Assembly: GCA_030378015.1 (NCBI GenBank)
Contig: JAUCGG010000012.1
Location: 1 to 51,684 of the forward strand
Source of the DNA: Desulfococcaceae bacterium HSG8
GTDB taxonomy: Bacteria > Desulfobacterota > Desulfobacteria > Desulfobacterales > 4be13
Length of the DNA stretch: 51,684 nt
Direction of reading: 5' to 3'
Of this stretch, positions 9,017 through 18,437 are shown piece by piece. The notes beneath the pieces are model-generated. The model was not told the DNA's origin, made no database searches, and saw nothing but the letters and a program-made list of their open reading frames with translations. The stretch's first letter is position 1; every line of letters starts with the position of its first letter. The translations under genes and the position numbers were made by a program.

Positions 9017-9349
9017 CACGTTAACCTTTAGTTAAGGTGATTTCCAATAAAGAACATACCAGAGTTGAAGTTTGTAGTACACCGATTCGTAAATTCCTCC
9101 CCCCTTTTTTAAAGGGGGGCCTGGGGGGGATTTCTGTCGTAACACCTTTTTTTAGCAACGTAAAATCCCCCCGGCCCCCTTTAGAAAAGGGGGGGACGAA
9201 CTTAAAAAGTGCTGTAGTAGTTCCGCCTTCAGGCGGCATGAGGTCGCCTGAAGGCGGAACTACAAACTTGGATTGGTGTATTTATTTCTGGAAATCACCT
9301 TAGCTAACAGTTAACAGCTGAAAACAAAAGGAGAAAGGAGAAATAAATT
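9017..9349. repeat. Gap: family A element interrupted by a family B element
   Basis: Family A copy 2 occupies 9036-9299, with the usual GGTGATTTCC/GGAAATCACC ends. Its left half is split from its hairpin by a 139-bp family B element (9078-9216). The remaining 50 bases carry the AAGGAG-rich leader of the gene at 9350. Confidence 0.8.
9078..9216. mobile_element. Family B element inserted inside family A copy 2
   Basis: Ends TACACC and GCTGTA, rich in C-run/G-run arms (CCCCCCTTTTTTAAAGGGGGG). GTAG is duplicated at 9074-9077 and 9217-9220. Removing the element plus one GTAG restores the standard family A sequence GTTTGTAGTTCCGCC seen in other copies. This dates B after A at this site. Confidence 0.8.
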
Positions 9350-9718
9350 ATGCCACTTATACTTGTTATTGATGATGATCCTCAAATCAGGGAGGTGCTG
9401 AAAAAATTGCTTGAGACTTCCGGCTATGATGTTGTAGCAGCCGCGGATGGGGGAGAGGGGGTGAAGCTATTCTATGAAAAATCTCCTGACCTGATTATCA
9501 CAGATATAATCATGCCGGAAAAAGAAGGCATTGAGATAATCAGGGATTTAAAGAAAAAAAATCCGGAAATAAAGATTATAGCTATGTCCGGCGGAGGTAA
9601 ATATGTTGATTCTGATATGTGCCTTACCGTGGCAAAAAAGCTCGGAGCAAAGTACGTTTTTTCTAAACCCGTCAAAAAAAAGGAATTAATAGAGGCGATC
9701 AGGGAATTACTATCGTAA
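9350..9718 (+). CDS. CheY-like single-domain response regulator
   Basis: 122 residues, a complete stand-alone receiver: acidic triplet D8-D10, phosphoacceptor D52 in ITDIIMPEKEG, and SKPVKKKEL lysine. It is a close paralogue of the protein at 12092: both share IMPEKEG or VMPEKEG, SGGG and the DSDM or SETY segment before the last helix. Overlapping AAGGAG motifs precede the ATG. With no output domain it must work by protein contact, for example as an intermediate in the phosphorelays encoded around it. Confidence 0.9.
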   Translation: MPLILVIDDDPQIREVLKKLLETSGYDVVAAADGGEGVKLFYEKSPDLIITDIIMPEKEGIEIIRDLKKKNPEIKIIAMSGGGKYVDSDMCLTVAKKLGAKYVFSKPVKKKELIEAIRELLS

Positions 9719-9806
9719 TATTCAGTATGTTCAGCCACTTCCCTGCTCTGCTCCCGACGGATTGGCAAATCCGGCGACATGGCTCGGATTTGTCAATCCG
9801 AGTTAG

Positions 9807-10288
9807 TACAACAACTTGGAAATTCGTCCCCCCTTTTATCTATTATAAGAGAGGGGGGACGAATTTCCAAGTTGTTGTACTAGTAGGGCAATTACAAGTT
9901 CGTCCCCCCTTTTTTAAAGGGGCCGTGGGAATTTTACGTTACTAAAAAAGGGTGTTGCGGCAGAAATCCCCTTTAAAAAAGGGGGGAGGAATTTACAAGT
10001 TGATGTACTACTACAGCACTTTTTAAGTTCATCCCCCCTTTTCTAAAGGGGGCCGGGGGGATTTTTCATTGACAGAAAAGTGAGTTATGCCAGAAATCCC
10101 CCCCGGCCCCCCTTTAAAAAAGGGGGGAGGAACTTAAAAAGTGGTGTACTACTACAGCACTTTTTAAGTTCATCCCCCTTTTCTAAAGGGGGCCGGGGGG
10201 ATTTTTCATTGACAGAAAAGTGAGTTATGCCAGAAATCCCCCCTGGCCCCCCTTTAAAAAAGGGGGGAGGAACTTAAAAAGTGGTGTA
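9807..10288. mobile_element. Chain of four family B elements separated by 4-bp CTAG/CTAC
   Basis: Elements at 9807-9879, 9884-10007, 10012-10148 and 10153-10288. The spacers between them are exactly CTAG, CTAC and CTAC; the right flank is CTAC (10289-10292) and the left flank TTAG. Each element runs from TAC/TAG to GTA and has C-run/G-run arms. The last two are almost identical, so recent. The third and fourth have perfect CTAC duplications. Confidence 0.8.
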
Positions 10289-10577
10289 CTACGAACTTTT
10301 TCAATTTTCGATGCGGACAAGCTTTTAACCCGGAATACGATGTCAGAATCAGGAACATTCCTGATTCTGACGGATTTGTGGTTCCGTATCATTTCAGGCT
10401 GTTAACAAAACGCAGAGGACGCGGAGATTCGCAGAGTCTGATCCGACCTCTGCGTTTTCCGCGTCCTCTGCGTTAACAAAACAGATTCGTTAGACTGAGC
10501 TTTGGACTGAGCGTTGGACTGAGCTTCACGCCGAAGCTGACCACAAAATTCGTCAGAAGCAGGATTCAAATGAAAGA

Positions 10578-10748
10578 GGGTGCAATTAAAAGTGTCAGGT
10601 GAGCCGGCCAGTCCTCGTTCCCAAACTCCGTTTGGGAACGCAATTGCAGGCAAAACTCCGTTTTGCATGGCAAACAGAGTTTGCCGGGCAGGTGTGTTCC
10701 CAAACGGAGTTTGGGAACAAGGGCTGCCTGACACTTTTAATTACACCC
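10578..10748. mobile_element. Family D miniature element (copy 1), 9-bp target duplication
   Basis: Terminal repeats GGGTGCAATTAAAAGTGTC and the near-complement ending TTACACCC. Inside are further hairpins (CCCAAACTCCGTTTGGGAAC and complement). AATGAAAGA is duplicated directly at 10569-10577 and 10749-10757. It lies 38 bases upstream of the start codon at 10787 and separates that gene from its older upstream DNA. Confidence 0.85.
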
Positions 10749-10786
10749 AATGAAAGATGCTGAGAAAAGCAAGGAGGGAACGTAAC

Positions 10787-11227
10787 ATGGAAAAACAAGT
10801 TAAGAAAAGGGTTCTGGTGGCTGAGGATGATCCCGGGATACTGGAATTTCACCAAAATATCCTGTCAGTAAAATATGAAGTTACAACAGCCGCCAACGGG
10901 GAAGAGGCGTGGAAAATTTTTCAGAAAACACCTTTTTCTGTTATTGTCACAGACATTGATATGCCTGTGATGGACGGAAATGATCTGATCAGGAATGTAA
11001 TAAGTAAGAAACCCGAAACCCAGATCGTGATTGTTTCATCTGTCACCAAAGCTGCAGTCGCCCTGTGGAGTACAAAAAACAATATTACATACCTGCCCAA
11101 ACCTGTGGAGTTTGCATATATCAATATTGCAGTTTCGTCGGCTTTTCCCAGATACCAGGAACAAAAGTGGCTGAATGAAATGAAGAAGCTCATAGCCAAA
11201 GCCCCTTTCTGGATAAAAGAATGTTAA
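10787..11227 (+). CDS. Response regulator, receiver domain with helical tail
   Basis: 146 residues from the ATG at 10787, preferred over an in-frame ATG at 10757 because AAGGAGG lies 9 bases upstream of the former, and the latter sits in the target duplication of a mobile element. Seen: receiver with E13/D14/D15, phosphoacceptor D56 in VTDIDMP and LPKPVE, then a tail containing KWLNEMKKL. Paralogue of the 5365 product (same TDIDMP, IVIVSS, YLPKPV). No DNA-binding or enzymatic output. Confidence 0.88.
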   Translation: MEKQVKKRVLVAEDDPGILEFHQNILSVKYEVTTAANGEEAWKIFQKTPFSVIVTDIDMPVMDGNDLIRNVISKKPETQIVIVSSVTKAAVALWSTKNNITYLPKPVEFAYINIAVSSAFPRYQEQKWLNEMKKLIAKAPFWIKEC

Positions 11228-12091
11228 GCGGTCTCTGCGATCTGTGTACAGGACAAAAAGTCGCGGTGCGGGAAACCCAGGTTTCTCTGCTGCCAGACTG
11301 GGTTTGCAATTCCGTCCGGCTTTTCCGGTAACTGAACGCTAAGTGCTCTGGGGCATAAATTTGGTGACGTATTTCTCTATATAATAAAATACGTCACCGA
11401 ATTTATGCCCCCAGAGCACTAAGGTGATTTCCGGAAAAGAATATACCAAGTGCGGTTTGTAGTTCCGCCTTCAGGCGGTGTTATGCCGCCTGAAGGCGGA
11501 ACTGCAAACTTTGATCCGGTATGTTTTTTATTGGAAATCACCTAAGGCCGCGGAGGACGCAGAGTTTTACAGAGATTCTGCCCATTTCTGTTTCCTGTGT
11601 TTGAGAGTTCAGGTTCGGCAGAGTCATGTTTCATTTTGGGTGTGTCCCACCTTTTACACAAAACGGGTCTCTGCCTTCGGTCAGAATGAGGATGCCGCAG
11701 GCGGGATATCAGATCACATTATATTGAAAATGCTGATAAAAAATGCTTTCTGTCCGATACCTTTGAAATCCGGACACCGGCAGACAGATATGTGACATCC
11801 GCCTCTGTGTAAAAGGCGGGGCATCAGATAATAATCTGAATATATTTCAGATTACCACTTCCGAATCACAGCGTGATCCGAAGCGGCAAAATCTGATCTC
11901 TGTGTAAAAGATGGCACACCCTTCATTTTGGTTACACCCATCAGGTTTTTTGTGAAACTTGATGATCAAGTTTTTTTCTGCTTTCGCAGGAATGACAGGT
12001 TTTATCAGAAAACTTGATCATCGGGTAAAAGGAGTGCCAGAGTTGCACTTTGGCACTTCGGAACAAAAACAGGAAATAGGGAGGATGAATA
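11228..12091. repeat. Gap with several palindromes, no gene
   Basis: 11339-11421 is a long clean palindrome (CTAAGTGCTCTGGGGCAT and complement, 12-base loop ATATAATA-like). 11423-11542 is family A copy 3, whose left TAA belongs to the end of that palindrome. About 11810-11930 has GTGTAAAAG-bounded inverted repeats, and about 11950-12025 has AACTTGATGATCAAG-type arms. The last 60 bases lead to the gene at 12092. Confidence 0.7.
11423..11542. mobile_element. Family A element (copy 3)
   Basis: GGTGATTTCC/GGAAATCACC ends, central CCGCCTTCAGGCGG hairpin, and TAA duplicated on both sides (11420-11422, 11543-11545). 120 bp, the same length as copy 1. Confidence 0.8.
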
Positions 12092-12457
12092 ATGGCGAAG
12101 ATTTTAATTATTGATGATGACGGGGGAATCCGCAAAATGCTTCGGAAAGTTCTGGAGCATGCGGGGTACGATGTGGCAGAAGCATGTAACGGTGAGGAAG
12201 GCATGTCAGCGTATCGCGAGAATCCGATGATCAGTCTTGTTATTATGGACATTGTTATGCCTGAAAAAGAAGGGATAACAGTGCTTACGGAATTTAAACG
12301 GGATTTTCCGAAAGTAAAGACCATCGTTATTTCCGGCGGGGGCCATATCAAATCGGAGACTTATCTGGATATTGCCAAAAAATTCGGAGCAGACGCCACT
12401 CTTGCCAAACCGGTAAAATATAAAGCCCTGCTGAAAGTTGTTGAAGAGCTTATCTGA
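12092..12457 (+). CDS. CheY-like single-domain response regulator
   Basis: 121 residues, receiver only: D8-D10, phosphoacceptor D53 in IMDIVMPEKEG, AKPVKYKAL. Paralogue of the 9350 product. GGGAGGA lies 8 bases before the ATG. It is followed 55 bp later by the chemoreceptor at 12513, so the two are plausibly co-transcribed. That suggests, but does not show, a role as a CheY-type output for the receptor. No CheA, CheW, CheR or CheB gene is in the window. Confidence 0.9.
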   Translation: MAKILIIDDDGGIRKMLRKVLEHAGYDVAEACNGEEGMSAYRENPMISLVIMDIVMPEKEGITVLTEFKRDFPKVKTIVISGGGHIKSETYLDIAKKFGADATLAKPVKYKALLKVVEELI

Positions 12458-12512
12458 TGATGCGAAGTCAGAGCTGGAAATAAAAAGTGAAAAATTGACG
12501 GAGGTATAAAAA

Positions 12513-14330
12513 ATGAAACTGGGAACAAAACTTTTGGCAGTCTTGTTGGCCGTAGGCCTTATCCCGTTTTGTATTAATGGGATTGTCAGTTTGAAAAAAT
12601 CAGGCGACGCGCTCTCTGACCAGACCTTCAGTAAACTACAGGCGGTACGAGAAATAAAAAGGTCCAGAATTGAGAAATATTTCCAAAATCGTATCAATCT
12701 GATGGAGGATGTGAAAAAAAATATGCGCTTCACATCAGGGATTTCGGCGTTCAGTGCTGCTTTTGCCCAAGGGCTGGAAAGCGAGAGCTATCAGACAGTT
12801 TACCAAAATCGTTTCCCCGGTTTGAAAACATTTATGAAAATTTTTAACTTCCGTGATATTTACCTGATTGATCTCCAGGGAAATGTGCTTTTCACAGTAG
12901 CAAAGGAAGCGGATTTTGGCGAGAACCTACAGAACGACAGGCTGAAGGAGACCAGTCTGGCCAAGGCTTTCCGTGAAGGGAAAAAAAAGACGACCTTCAC
13001 AGATTTTGAATGGTATGAGCCAAGCAATGAGCCGTCATCATTCTTATCCACCCCGCTTTATGATGACTCAGACAAGCTGATCGGAGTGGCGGCATTCAAA
13101 ATTTCACTGGATGAAAGCAACGCCATTATGAATGAGCGTATCGGTATGGGTGAGACAGGTGAAACCTATCTCGTAGGCCCGGATAAGCTCATGCGTTCCG
13201 ACTCCTATCTGGATCAGGTCGGCCGTTCAGTCAGATCATCCTTTGCTGATCCGGCCAGGGGAATGGTGGATACAGAGGGGAGCCGTGCAGCATTGGCAGG
13301 CAAGCCAGGGATAAAAAGGGTCCTCGATTACAGGGGCCAATATGTGATCTCCGCATACACCCCTGTAAGAATCGGGAAATTTTTCACCTGGGCACTGTTG
13401 GCAGAAATTGATGTGGATGAGGCGTTTGCGCCTGTGACAAATCTCAGATGGTTCATGGTAATAGTGGCAATATTTATGATTACGCTCATCATTCTTGTTG
13501 CCCTTCTGCTCTCCCGCTCAATTGCCAAACCGATAACTCGGGCAGTGGAAATGTTAAATACAGGGGCCGACGGAATATATTCCGCATCAGAAGAGATTTC
13601 CGCGGCCAGCCAGTCTTTAGCTGAAAACACCTCACAGCAGGCCGCATCTGTGGAACAGTCATCCGCATCATTAGAAAACATGGTTTTCAGAGCAAGAAAA
13701 GATGCTGACAATGCCAACCAGGCTGACAATTTTATGACGCAGGTTTATGAGGTGGTCGGCAAAGCCAATGACGCTGTGGAAAAATTGGCAGATTCTATGA
13801 AAGAGGCGGCAAATTCCGGTAAGGAAGTTTCCAAAATCGTAAAGACGATTGACGAAATAGCCTTCAAAACCGGCATTCTGGCACTGAATGCCGCAGTGGA
13901 GGCTGCTCGCGCCGGGGAAGCCGGAACAGGATTTGCCGTGGTCTCGGATGAAGTGAGAAATCTGGCAATACAATCGGCGCTCGGAGCCAAGGACACTGCT
14001 CAACTGATCGAAAATACAGTGGAGAGCATTCAGAAAGGGGAAGGAGTGGTGCATCATACCACCCAGACTTTTATGGAAGTTTCTTCCAGTTCCAAGATAG
14101 CCGGGAAACTGTTCGATGAAATTTCCGATACTTTCAGGGATCGGGTGATTGAGATTGAGGAGATAAACAAAGCTGTTGAGGAGATAAACAAATCTGTCCA
14201 ACACAACACAGCAAATGCCGAAGAATTGTCTTCTGTCGCTGAAGAGATGAACGCTCAGGCAGAGGAGTTCAAAGAGATCATGAGTGGACTGGCAGTATTG
14301 ATCAATCCCGGAAAGAAATCCTCCCTTTGA
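12513..14330 (+). CDS. Methyl-accepting chemotaxis protein with periplasmic Cache-type domain
   Basis: 605 residues. Seen: TM1 (about 5-27); large periplasmic region (about 30-310) resembling a double Cache fold, with the [17 protein letters not shown] motif typical of its second half; TM2 (about 312-334); then directly the signalling coiled coil, with very little room for a HAMP domain. The hairpin tip ([21 protein letters not shown]) is present with substitutions next to it (KTGILAL for the common QTNLLAL, IQSALGA for the common RSAEAA type). The end has no C-terminal CheR-tether pentapeptide. Start supported by GGAGG 9 bases upstream. It should bind a small ligand in the periplasm and regulate a CheA encoded elsewhere. 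Confidence 0.92.
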   Translation: MKLGTKLLAVLLAVGLIPFCINGIVSLKKSGDALSDQTFSKLQAVREIKRSRIEKYFQNRINLMEDVKKNMRFTSGISAFSAAFAQGLESESYQTVYQNRFPGLKTFMKIFNFRDIYLIDLQGNVLFTVAKEADFGENLQNDRLKETSLAKAFREGKKKTTFTDFEWYEPSNEPSSFLSTPLYDDSDKLIGVAAFKISLDESNAIMNERIGMGETGETYLVGPDKLMRSDSYLDQVGRSVRSSFADPARGMVDTEGSRAALAGKPGIKRVLDYRGQYVISAYTPVRIGKFFTWALLAEIDVDEAFAPVTNLRWFMVIVAIFMITLIILVALLLSRSIAKPITRAVEMLNTGADGIYSASEEISAASQSLAENTSQQAASVEQSSASLENMVFRARKDADNANQADNFMTQVYEVVGKANDAVEKLADSMKEAANSGKEVSKIVKTIDEIAFKTGILALNAAVEAARAGEAGTGFAVVSDEVRNLAIQSALGAKDTAQLIENTVESIQKGEGVVHHTTQTFMEVSSSSKIAGKLFDEISDTFRDRVIEIEEINKAVEEINKSVQHNTANAEELSSVAEEMNAQAEEFKEIMSGLAVLINPGKKSSL

Positions 14331-14658
14331 AAAAAGGGCCGGGATTTTTCATCTACTAAGGGAACTCCAAATAAATAAAATACCGATTTCCGGAAAATGT
14401 AGGGTGGGTGGAGCGAAGCGTAACCCACCATCTTTGTTGGCGAATGATACGATGGTGGGTTACGCTTCGCTCCACCCACCCTACATTTTCGGGTATTTTA
14501 TTTTTTGGGAAATCCTTATATGTATCAGGCCAAATGGGAAAAAAGATGGTTAAATTTTTGACTTTTCATTAGAATATGTTATTAATCCGAGATGCGGCAG
14601 GTTGTCAGTCAGATTATGCTTAAAACCCGGCAAACCTATAAATGGTAAAGGAGATATT
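14331..14658. repeat. Gap with a nested palindrome (14357-14519)
   Basis: Outer arms AAATAAATAAAATACC and GGGTATTTTATTTTTT enclose an inner inverted repeat GTAGGGTGGGTGGAGCGAAG with its complement, a motif type widespread in proteobacterial intergenic DNA. The outer ends (AAGGGAACTCC, GGGAAATCCTTA) resemble diverged family A ends. The rest is leader of the gene at 14659. Confidence 0.65.
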
Positions 14659-15849
14659 ATGAAAAAAATCAATCTATTCAATGCAGTGGTTCTGGTGTTC
14701 GTTCTGATGATGTCGCAGGCTCACGCTGCTGATCCGAAACCTGTCATTATTGGCCTGGATGCTGATATGTCCTCAGGTTCGGCAGAGTCCGGTGAGGCTA
14801 TTAAGAGAGGGGCAGAACTGGCAATTGATGAAATAAACAAAAAAGGAGGAGTGCTGGGACGGCCTTTCCAGCTTATTATCCGGGATCACCGGGGCAATCC
14901 TGCAAGGGGTATTGATAATATTGAAGTATTTTCGGAAATGAAAAACCTCCTTGCGGTTGTCGGCGGACTTCATACCCCTGTTGCTTTGGCGGAACTTAAA
15001 AAAATCCATGAACGCAGCGTTATTTATCTTGCTCCCTGGGCCGCCGGCACACCTGTTATTAAAAACGGTTTTGATCCGAATTACGCGTTCCGTGTGTCGG
15101 TTCGGGACGAATACGCGGGAGGCTTTCTTGTCAGCGAAGCCATACGCCTGGGATATAAACATCCGGGACTGCTTCTGGAGCAGACAGGCTGGGGCAGATC
15201 AAACCGCAGGGCAATGGAATCAGCTTTGAAGGAGCGGGGGCTTGCCCCGGTCAGCATTCAGTGGTTTCTCTGGGGGGTCAATGATCTGAGCGACCAGATC
15301 GGCAAGATAAATTCAGCGGGTGCGGATGTCATCATTTTGGTGGCAAACGCGCCCGAAGGTGTTGTGGCAGTCAGTTCTGTAGCTGATCTTCCGAAGAGAA
15401 ACCGGCTTCCGATTATTTCCCACTGGGGGATCACCGGAGGAGGTTTTTTTCAGAAAGCCCGTGAAAGCCTTTTAAAAACGGAACTGGTCTTTTTGCAGAC
15501 TTTTTCATTTCTCAACCCCCCGTTTCCTGACCGTGCGACAAGGCTGTTCGAAGCGTATCGTAAGAAATACCCGGACATAAGCTCTCCCCGTGATATTTTT
15601 TCACCAGTGGGAACCGCACATGCTTATGATCTGATTCATCTCCTGAGCCGTGCCGTGACAAAAGCCGGAACCACGGACAGACAGGCCGTGAGAGATGCCC
15701 TGGAAAATCTTGGTGAATATAAAGGACTTGTCCGCGATTATAACCCTCCGTTTACGCGTGACAATCATGACGCGCTGAACGCTGATGATTTCATAATCGC
15801 CAGATATGGAGAGGACGGGGCTATCATTCCTGTGAAAAGTGAGAAGTGA
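14659..15849 (+). CDS. Periplasmic branched-chain amino acid/amide-type substrate-binding protein
   Basis: 396 residues from the ATG at 14659, which has AAAGGAG 7 bases upstream and begins a clean signal peptide (MKKINLF...SQAHA, cut about residue 23); an in-frame ATG at 14602 would bury it. Seen: type I binding-protein fold of the Leu/Ile/Val family (PVIIGLDADMSSGSAESGEAIKRGAELAIDEIN; GVLGRP; RGNPARG; HAYDLIHLL). No permease or ATPase is adjacent; the next gene is a membrane histidine kinase at 16215. The livG/livF pair is over 20 kb away on the other strand. Either an orphan transporter subunit or a periplasmic sensor partner of the kinase. The ligand is unknown. Confidence 0.88.
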   Translation: MKKINLFNAVVLVFVLMMSQAHAADPKPVIIGLDADMSSGSAESGEAIKRGAELAIDEINKKGGVLGRPFQLIIRDHRGNPARGIDNIEVFSEMKNLLAVVGGLHTPVALAELKKIHERSVIYLAPWAAGTPVIKNGFDPNYAFRVSVRDEYAGGFLVSEAIRLGYKHPGLLLEQTGWGRSNRRAMESALKERGLAPVSIQWFLWGVNDLSDQIGKINSAGADVIILVANAPEGVVAVSSVADLPKRNRLPIISHWGITGGGFFQKARESLLKTELVFLQTFSFLNPPFPDRATRLFEAYRKKYPDISSPRDIFSPVGTAHAYDLIHLLSRAVTKAGTTDRQAVRDALENLGEYKGLVRDYNPPFTRDNHDALNADDFIIARYGEDGAIIPVKSEK

Positions 15850-16214
15850 AAAGTGAAAAGTGTGAAAAACTGTCCGGTTTCATCGGATTTTATAATTTGC
15901 TATGAATCGCCATGGCCGGAAGTCACAATCAGTAGATCAAAAACTTCTGCAAACAGTGGATTCCGATTTAACCCGGAATCCACTGTTTAACATGGTTTAC
16001 CGGAAACTTTTCGATCCATTGCTTGCGAAAGTTTTCGATCTGCTGACAATAAAATATGAAAGATATGTGTACAGGACAAAAAAGATGAACCGCAGAGAAA
16101 CCCGGTTTTTCCCGACAGAGAAAAGCGTGTCCGTCCGGGGAAAAACCCGGGTTTCTTCCCGCTCTGCAATTTTTTGTCCTGCACACAGATACAACTGACA
16201 TAAGGTGAATAGTT
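15850..16214. repeat. Gap with two palindromic elements
   Basis: About 15927-16050 has ends AATCAGTAGATCAAAAACTT and AAGTTTTCGATCTGCTGAC with a central TGGATTCCG hairpin; a relative is at about 43100-43277. About 16067-16195 is a second inverted repeat with GTGTACAGGACAAAA against TTTTGTCCTGCACAC and inner AACCCGGG arms; part of the same family appears at about 11245-11310. No gene seen. Confidence 0.7.
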
Positions 16215-18044
16215 ATGAGAAAAAAACATGCGCGTATCCTTCCCCATGTGCTTTTGCGTGTGCTTCCCGCTGCTGTGCTTATACTCTTTGTCATCTGGTT
16301 CACAGCGAGATCTGTGGCAACCAGGGCAGTGCGCCAGGAGGTGAATGAACGTCTGGCAGTTCAGGCGGTTCAGACAGCAGGAGCCAGTGCAAGAAAATTA
16401 AAGAGCTTGGCTGATACGGTCAGAGGGCTGGCAATGAATAATCTTATCATACACGGCCTTATTGATGCTGAAGACCGACGCAATTATCTTCCGACATTTT
16501 TCCAATCCCTGCGTATTCCCGGCCCTGGCGATGTCCGCATCACTCTGACAGACTACCGGGGCCAGCCCGTTGTTTCAAACAAGGGGATAATGACCGCATA
16601 TACAAAAGTTTCCTGGCTGGAGGAAGTGATGAACGGGCATGAGCTGTTTCAGATTTCCACAAAAGGGTTTCTGATTGCCATGCCGGTTTTGTATTCAGGG
16701 CTGCCGGAAGGATCTCTGGTGGTGGAGTACAGTGCGGATCAGGTTTCCAAAATTCTTGAAATTTCATCTCTGACCACAGCTTACGCAATTATCCATAACA
16801 AAAAGGATGTGCTTTTTTCATCCGGATCATCTCTCGGAAAAGTCGGAGGAACAAATCCCGGCACAGAGATCAGGGGCTGGATACAAAAACGGGAACCCCT
16901 TCCGGGCTTTCCGGAACTGTCGCTGATTTGTGCCGAACCTGTTGAAAAAGCGTTCGGAGCTTTAAGCAGGCTGGACAATTATCTTTTACTGGCCATGATA
17001 CTTGACCTGATCGTACTCGCGGCCGGCGTGGTTCTGAGTACGGAACTCCTTGCAAGACCTCTGACTGTTTTTGTGCAAAAAATCAACGAAATGGGGGAAG
17101 ACTGGAATCTGAAACATAAAATCCCGGAAACCGGGCCTGAAGAGATATATGTTATGGCACAGGCTTTTAATACAATGTTTGACAACCTGAAAGACGCTCG
17201 GAAAAGACTGCTTATGAGTGCAACTGAGTGCGGATTCGCCCAACTGGCTGCAATGACGCTTCATAATATCAGTAATGCGGTCACTCCCATGAAAATTCAG
17301 ATAGAAAGCATGAAAACAGGCAATTCAGATCAGATAAGCGATTATCTGGATAAATGTTACCTGGAGATTAATGAGCATATCCCCGAACTCAGTGAGTATG
17401 TCACTGAAGATCCGAGGGGAAAGGAGGTTTTCGCGTATATGGGAACACTGATCAGTTCATTAAAAGAACAGGGAAATCAGAAGGATATTATAACAGGAAA
17501 ATTAAGCAAATCAGTTGATTATATATCTGAAATTCTCACTGCCCAGCAGGCTTATGCAAGCGGCAGGCAGGAAATAAAAGAAGAGGTTGATCTGAACAGT
17601 GTGGTTGAAGACGCCATACGAATGCAGACAGACGCGCTTGAGAAAAGAGAAATCGTGATAAAAAAAAACCTGGATTCGGAACTGCCAAAACTGGTGATTG
17701 ACAAAAACAGACTGATGCAGGTCATGATCAATCTTATCAAAAACAGCTATGAGGCTATTGACGATTTAAAAAATTTAAAGGATAATGACAGGGAAAAAAA
17801 AATCATTATCAAATCCTTTTCATCAGGCAACAATATCGGCTTTGAAATAACAGACAGCGGAATCGGCATTGAACCTGAAGAAATTGAAACTATTTTTGAA
17901 TTCGGGAAATCAGGCAAAGGGTCTTCCGGATTTGGTCTTCATTATTGCAAAATGTTTGTGGAAGCCAACAAGGGAGAACTGAAATTCACAAGCCCGGGCA
18001 AGGGAAAAGGGGGGAGTGTGGCAGTTGTTTTTTTTAAAGGTTAA
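16215..18044 (+). CDS. Membrane sensor histidine kinase with LHNISN-type H-box
   Basis: 609 residues. Seen: TM1 (about 12-32), periplasmic sensor region (about 35-250; Cache-like, with DVRITLTDYRGQPVVSN), TM2 (about 255-277), HAMP (about 280-330), candidate phospho-His H350 in LHNISNAVTP, and HATPase_c (NLIKNSYEAID, DSGIGI, IFEFGKSGKGSSGFGLHYC). The H-box and the following KCY, EDPRGKEVF-YMG and AIRMQ motifs place it with the kinases at 1918, 18438 and 24382. AAGGTGA precedes the ATG. Its upstream neighbour encodes a periplasmic binding protein, so ligand-loaded binding protein could be its input. No response regulator follows directly; the nearest is at 20521, after the next kinase. Confidence 0.9.
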   Translation: MRKKHARILPHVLLRVLPAAVLILFVIWFTARSVATRAVRQEVNERLAVQAVQTAGASARKLKSLADTVRGLAMNNLIIHGLIDAEDRRNYLPTFFQSLRIPGPGDVRITLTDYRGQPVVSNKGIMTAYTKVSWLEEVMNGHELFQISTKGFLIAMPVLYSGLPEGSLVVEYSADQVSKILEISSLTTAYAIIHNKKDVLFSSGSSLGKVGGTNPGTEIRGWIQKREPLPGFPELSLICAEPVEKAFGALSRLDNYLLLAMILDLIVLAAGVVLSTELLARPLTVFVQKINEMGEDWNLKHKIPETGPEEIYVMAQAFNTMFDNLKDARKRLLMSATECGFAQLAAMTLHNISNAVTPMKIQIESMKTGNSDQISDYLDKCYLEINEHIPELSEYVTEDPRGKEVFAYMGTLISSLKEQGNQKDIITGKLSKSVDYISEILTAQQAYASGRQEIKEEVDLNSVVEDAIRMQTDALEKREIVIKKNLDSELPKLVIDKNRLMQVMINLIKNSYEAIDDLKNLKDNDREKKIIIKSFSSGNNIGFEITDSGIGIEPEEIETIFEFGKSGKGSSGFGLHYCKMFVEANKGELKFTSPGKGKGGSVAVVFFKG

Positions 18045-18437
18045 GGGTTAGGTGATTTCCAGAAATGAATGTACCGCAGGTGCAGAACGATTCGTAAATT
18101 CCCCCTTTTTTAAAGGGAGGGGGCGAATTACGGGTTACTGTACTGCATTTATTACGTTTACGTCATGTGTAACTTTTTTTAAATCGAAGATAAAACAGAC
18201 AGATAATGCCACAAAGACACGGAGACACAAAGAAACACAAAGACTCTTTGTCAGACTTCGTGCCTTTGTGCCTTCGTGGCATTATAAGTTGCACATAGCA
18301 TATTTATTGGTATCTTTATTTCTGGAAATCACCTTAATAGTTAAGGATCGACAGAATCCCTTACTTCCCCATGCTAACACCTGACACTTACCTTTTACCC
18401 TGCTTAACCCTTAACCCTCAGAAAAGGAATTTTTATC
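18045..18437. repeat. Gap: family A ends around a composite core
   Basis: Family A ends bound 18051-18333 with TTA duplicated at 18048-18050 and 18334-18336. The usual CCGCC hairpin is absent. The interior instead has a GTAAATTCCCCCTTTTTTAA block and an inverted repeat (about 18165-18300) with GTGCAACTTATAATGCCAC-like arms, also seen at about 44737-44878. No gene seen; the last 100 bases lead to 18438. Confidence 0.7.

Larger units (their letters stand above)
9719..10786. repeat. Gap with a chain of four family B elements and one family D element
   Basis: No gene seen. 9807-10288 is an end-to-end chain of family B elements. About 10410-10475 is a hairpin built on GCAGAGGACGCGGA, a motif also seen near 28640 and 42199-42292. 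10578-10748 is a family D element just upstream of the next gene. Confidence 0.8.

Noticed and set aside
9807..10288. Regularly spaced repeats resembling a CRISPR array
   Set aside because: Units are 73-137 bp palindromes separated by only 4 bp, and no cas gene is near. This is a chain of inserted elements.
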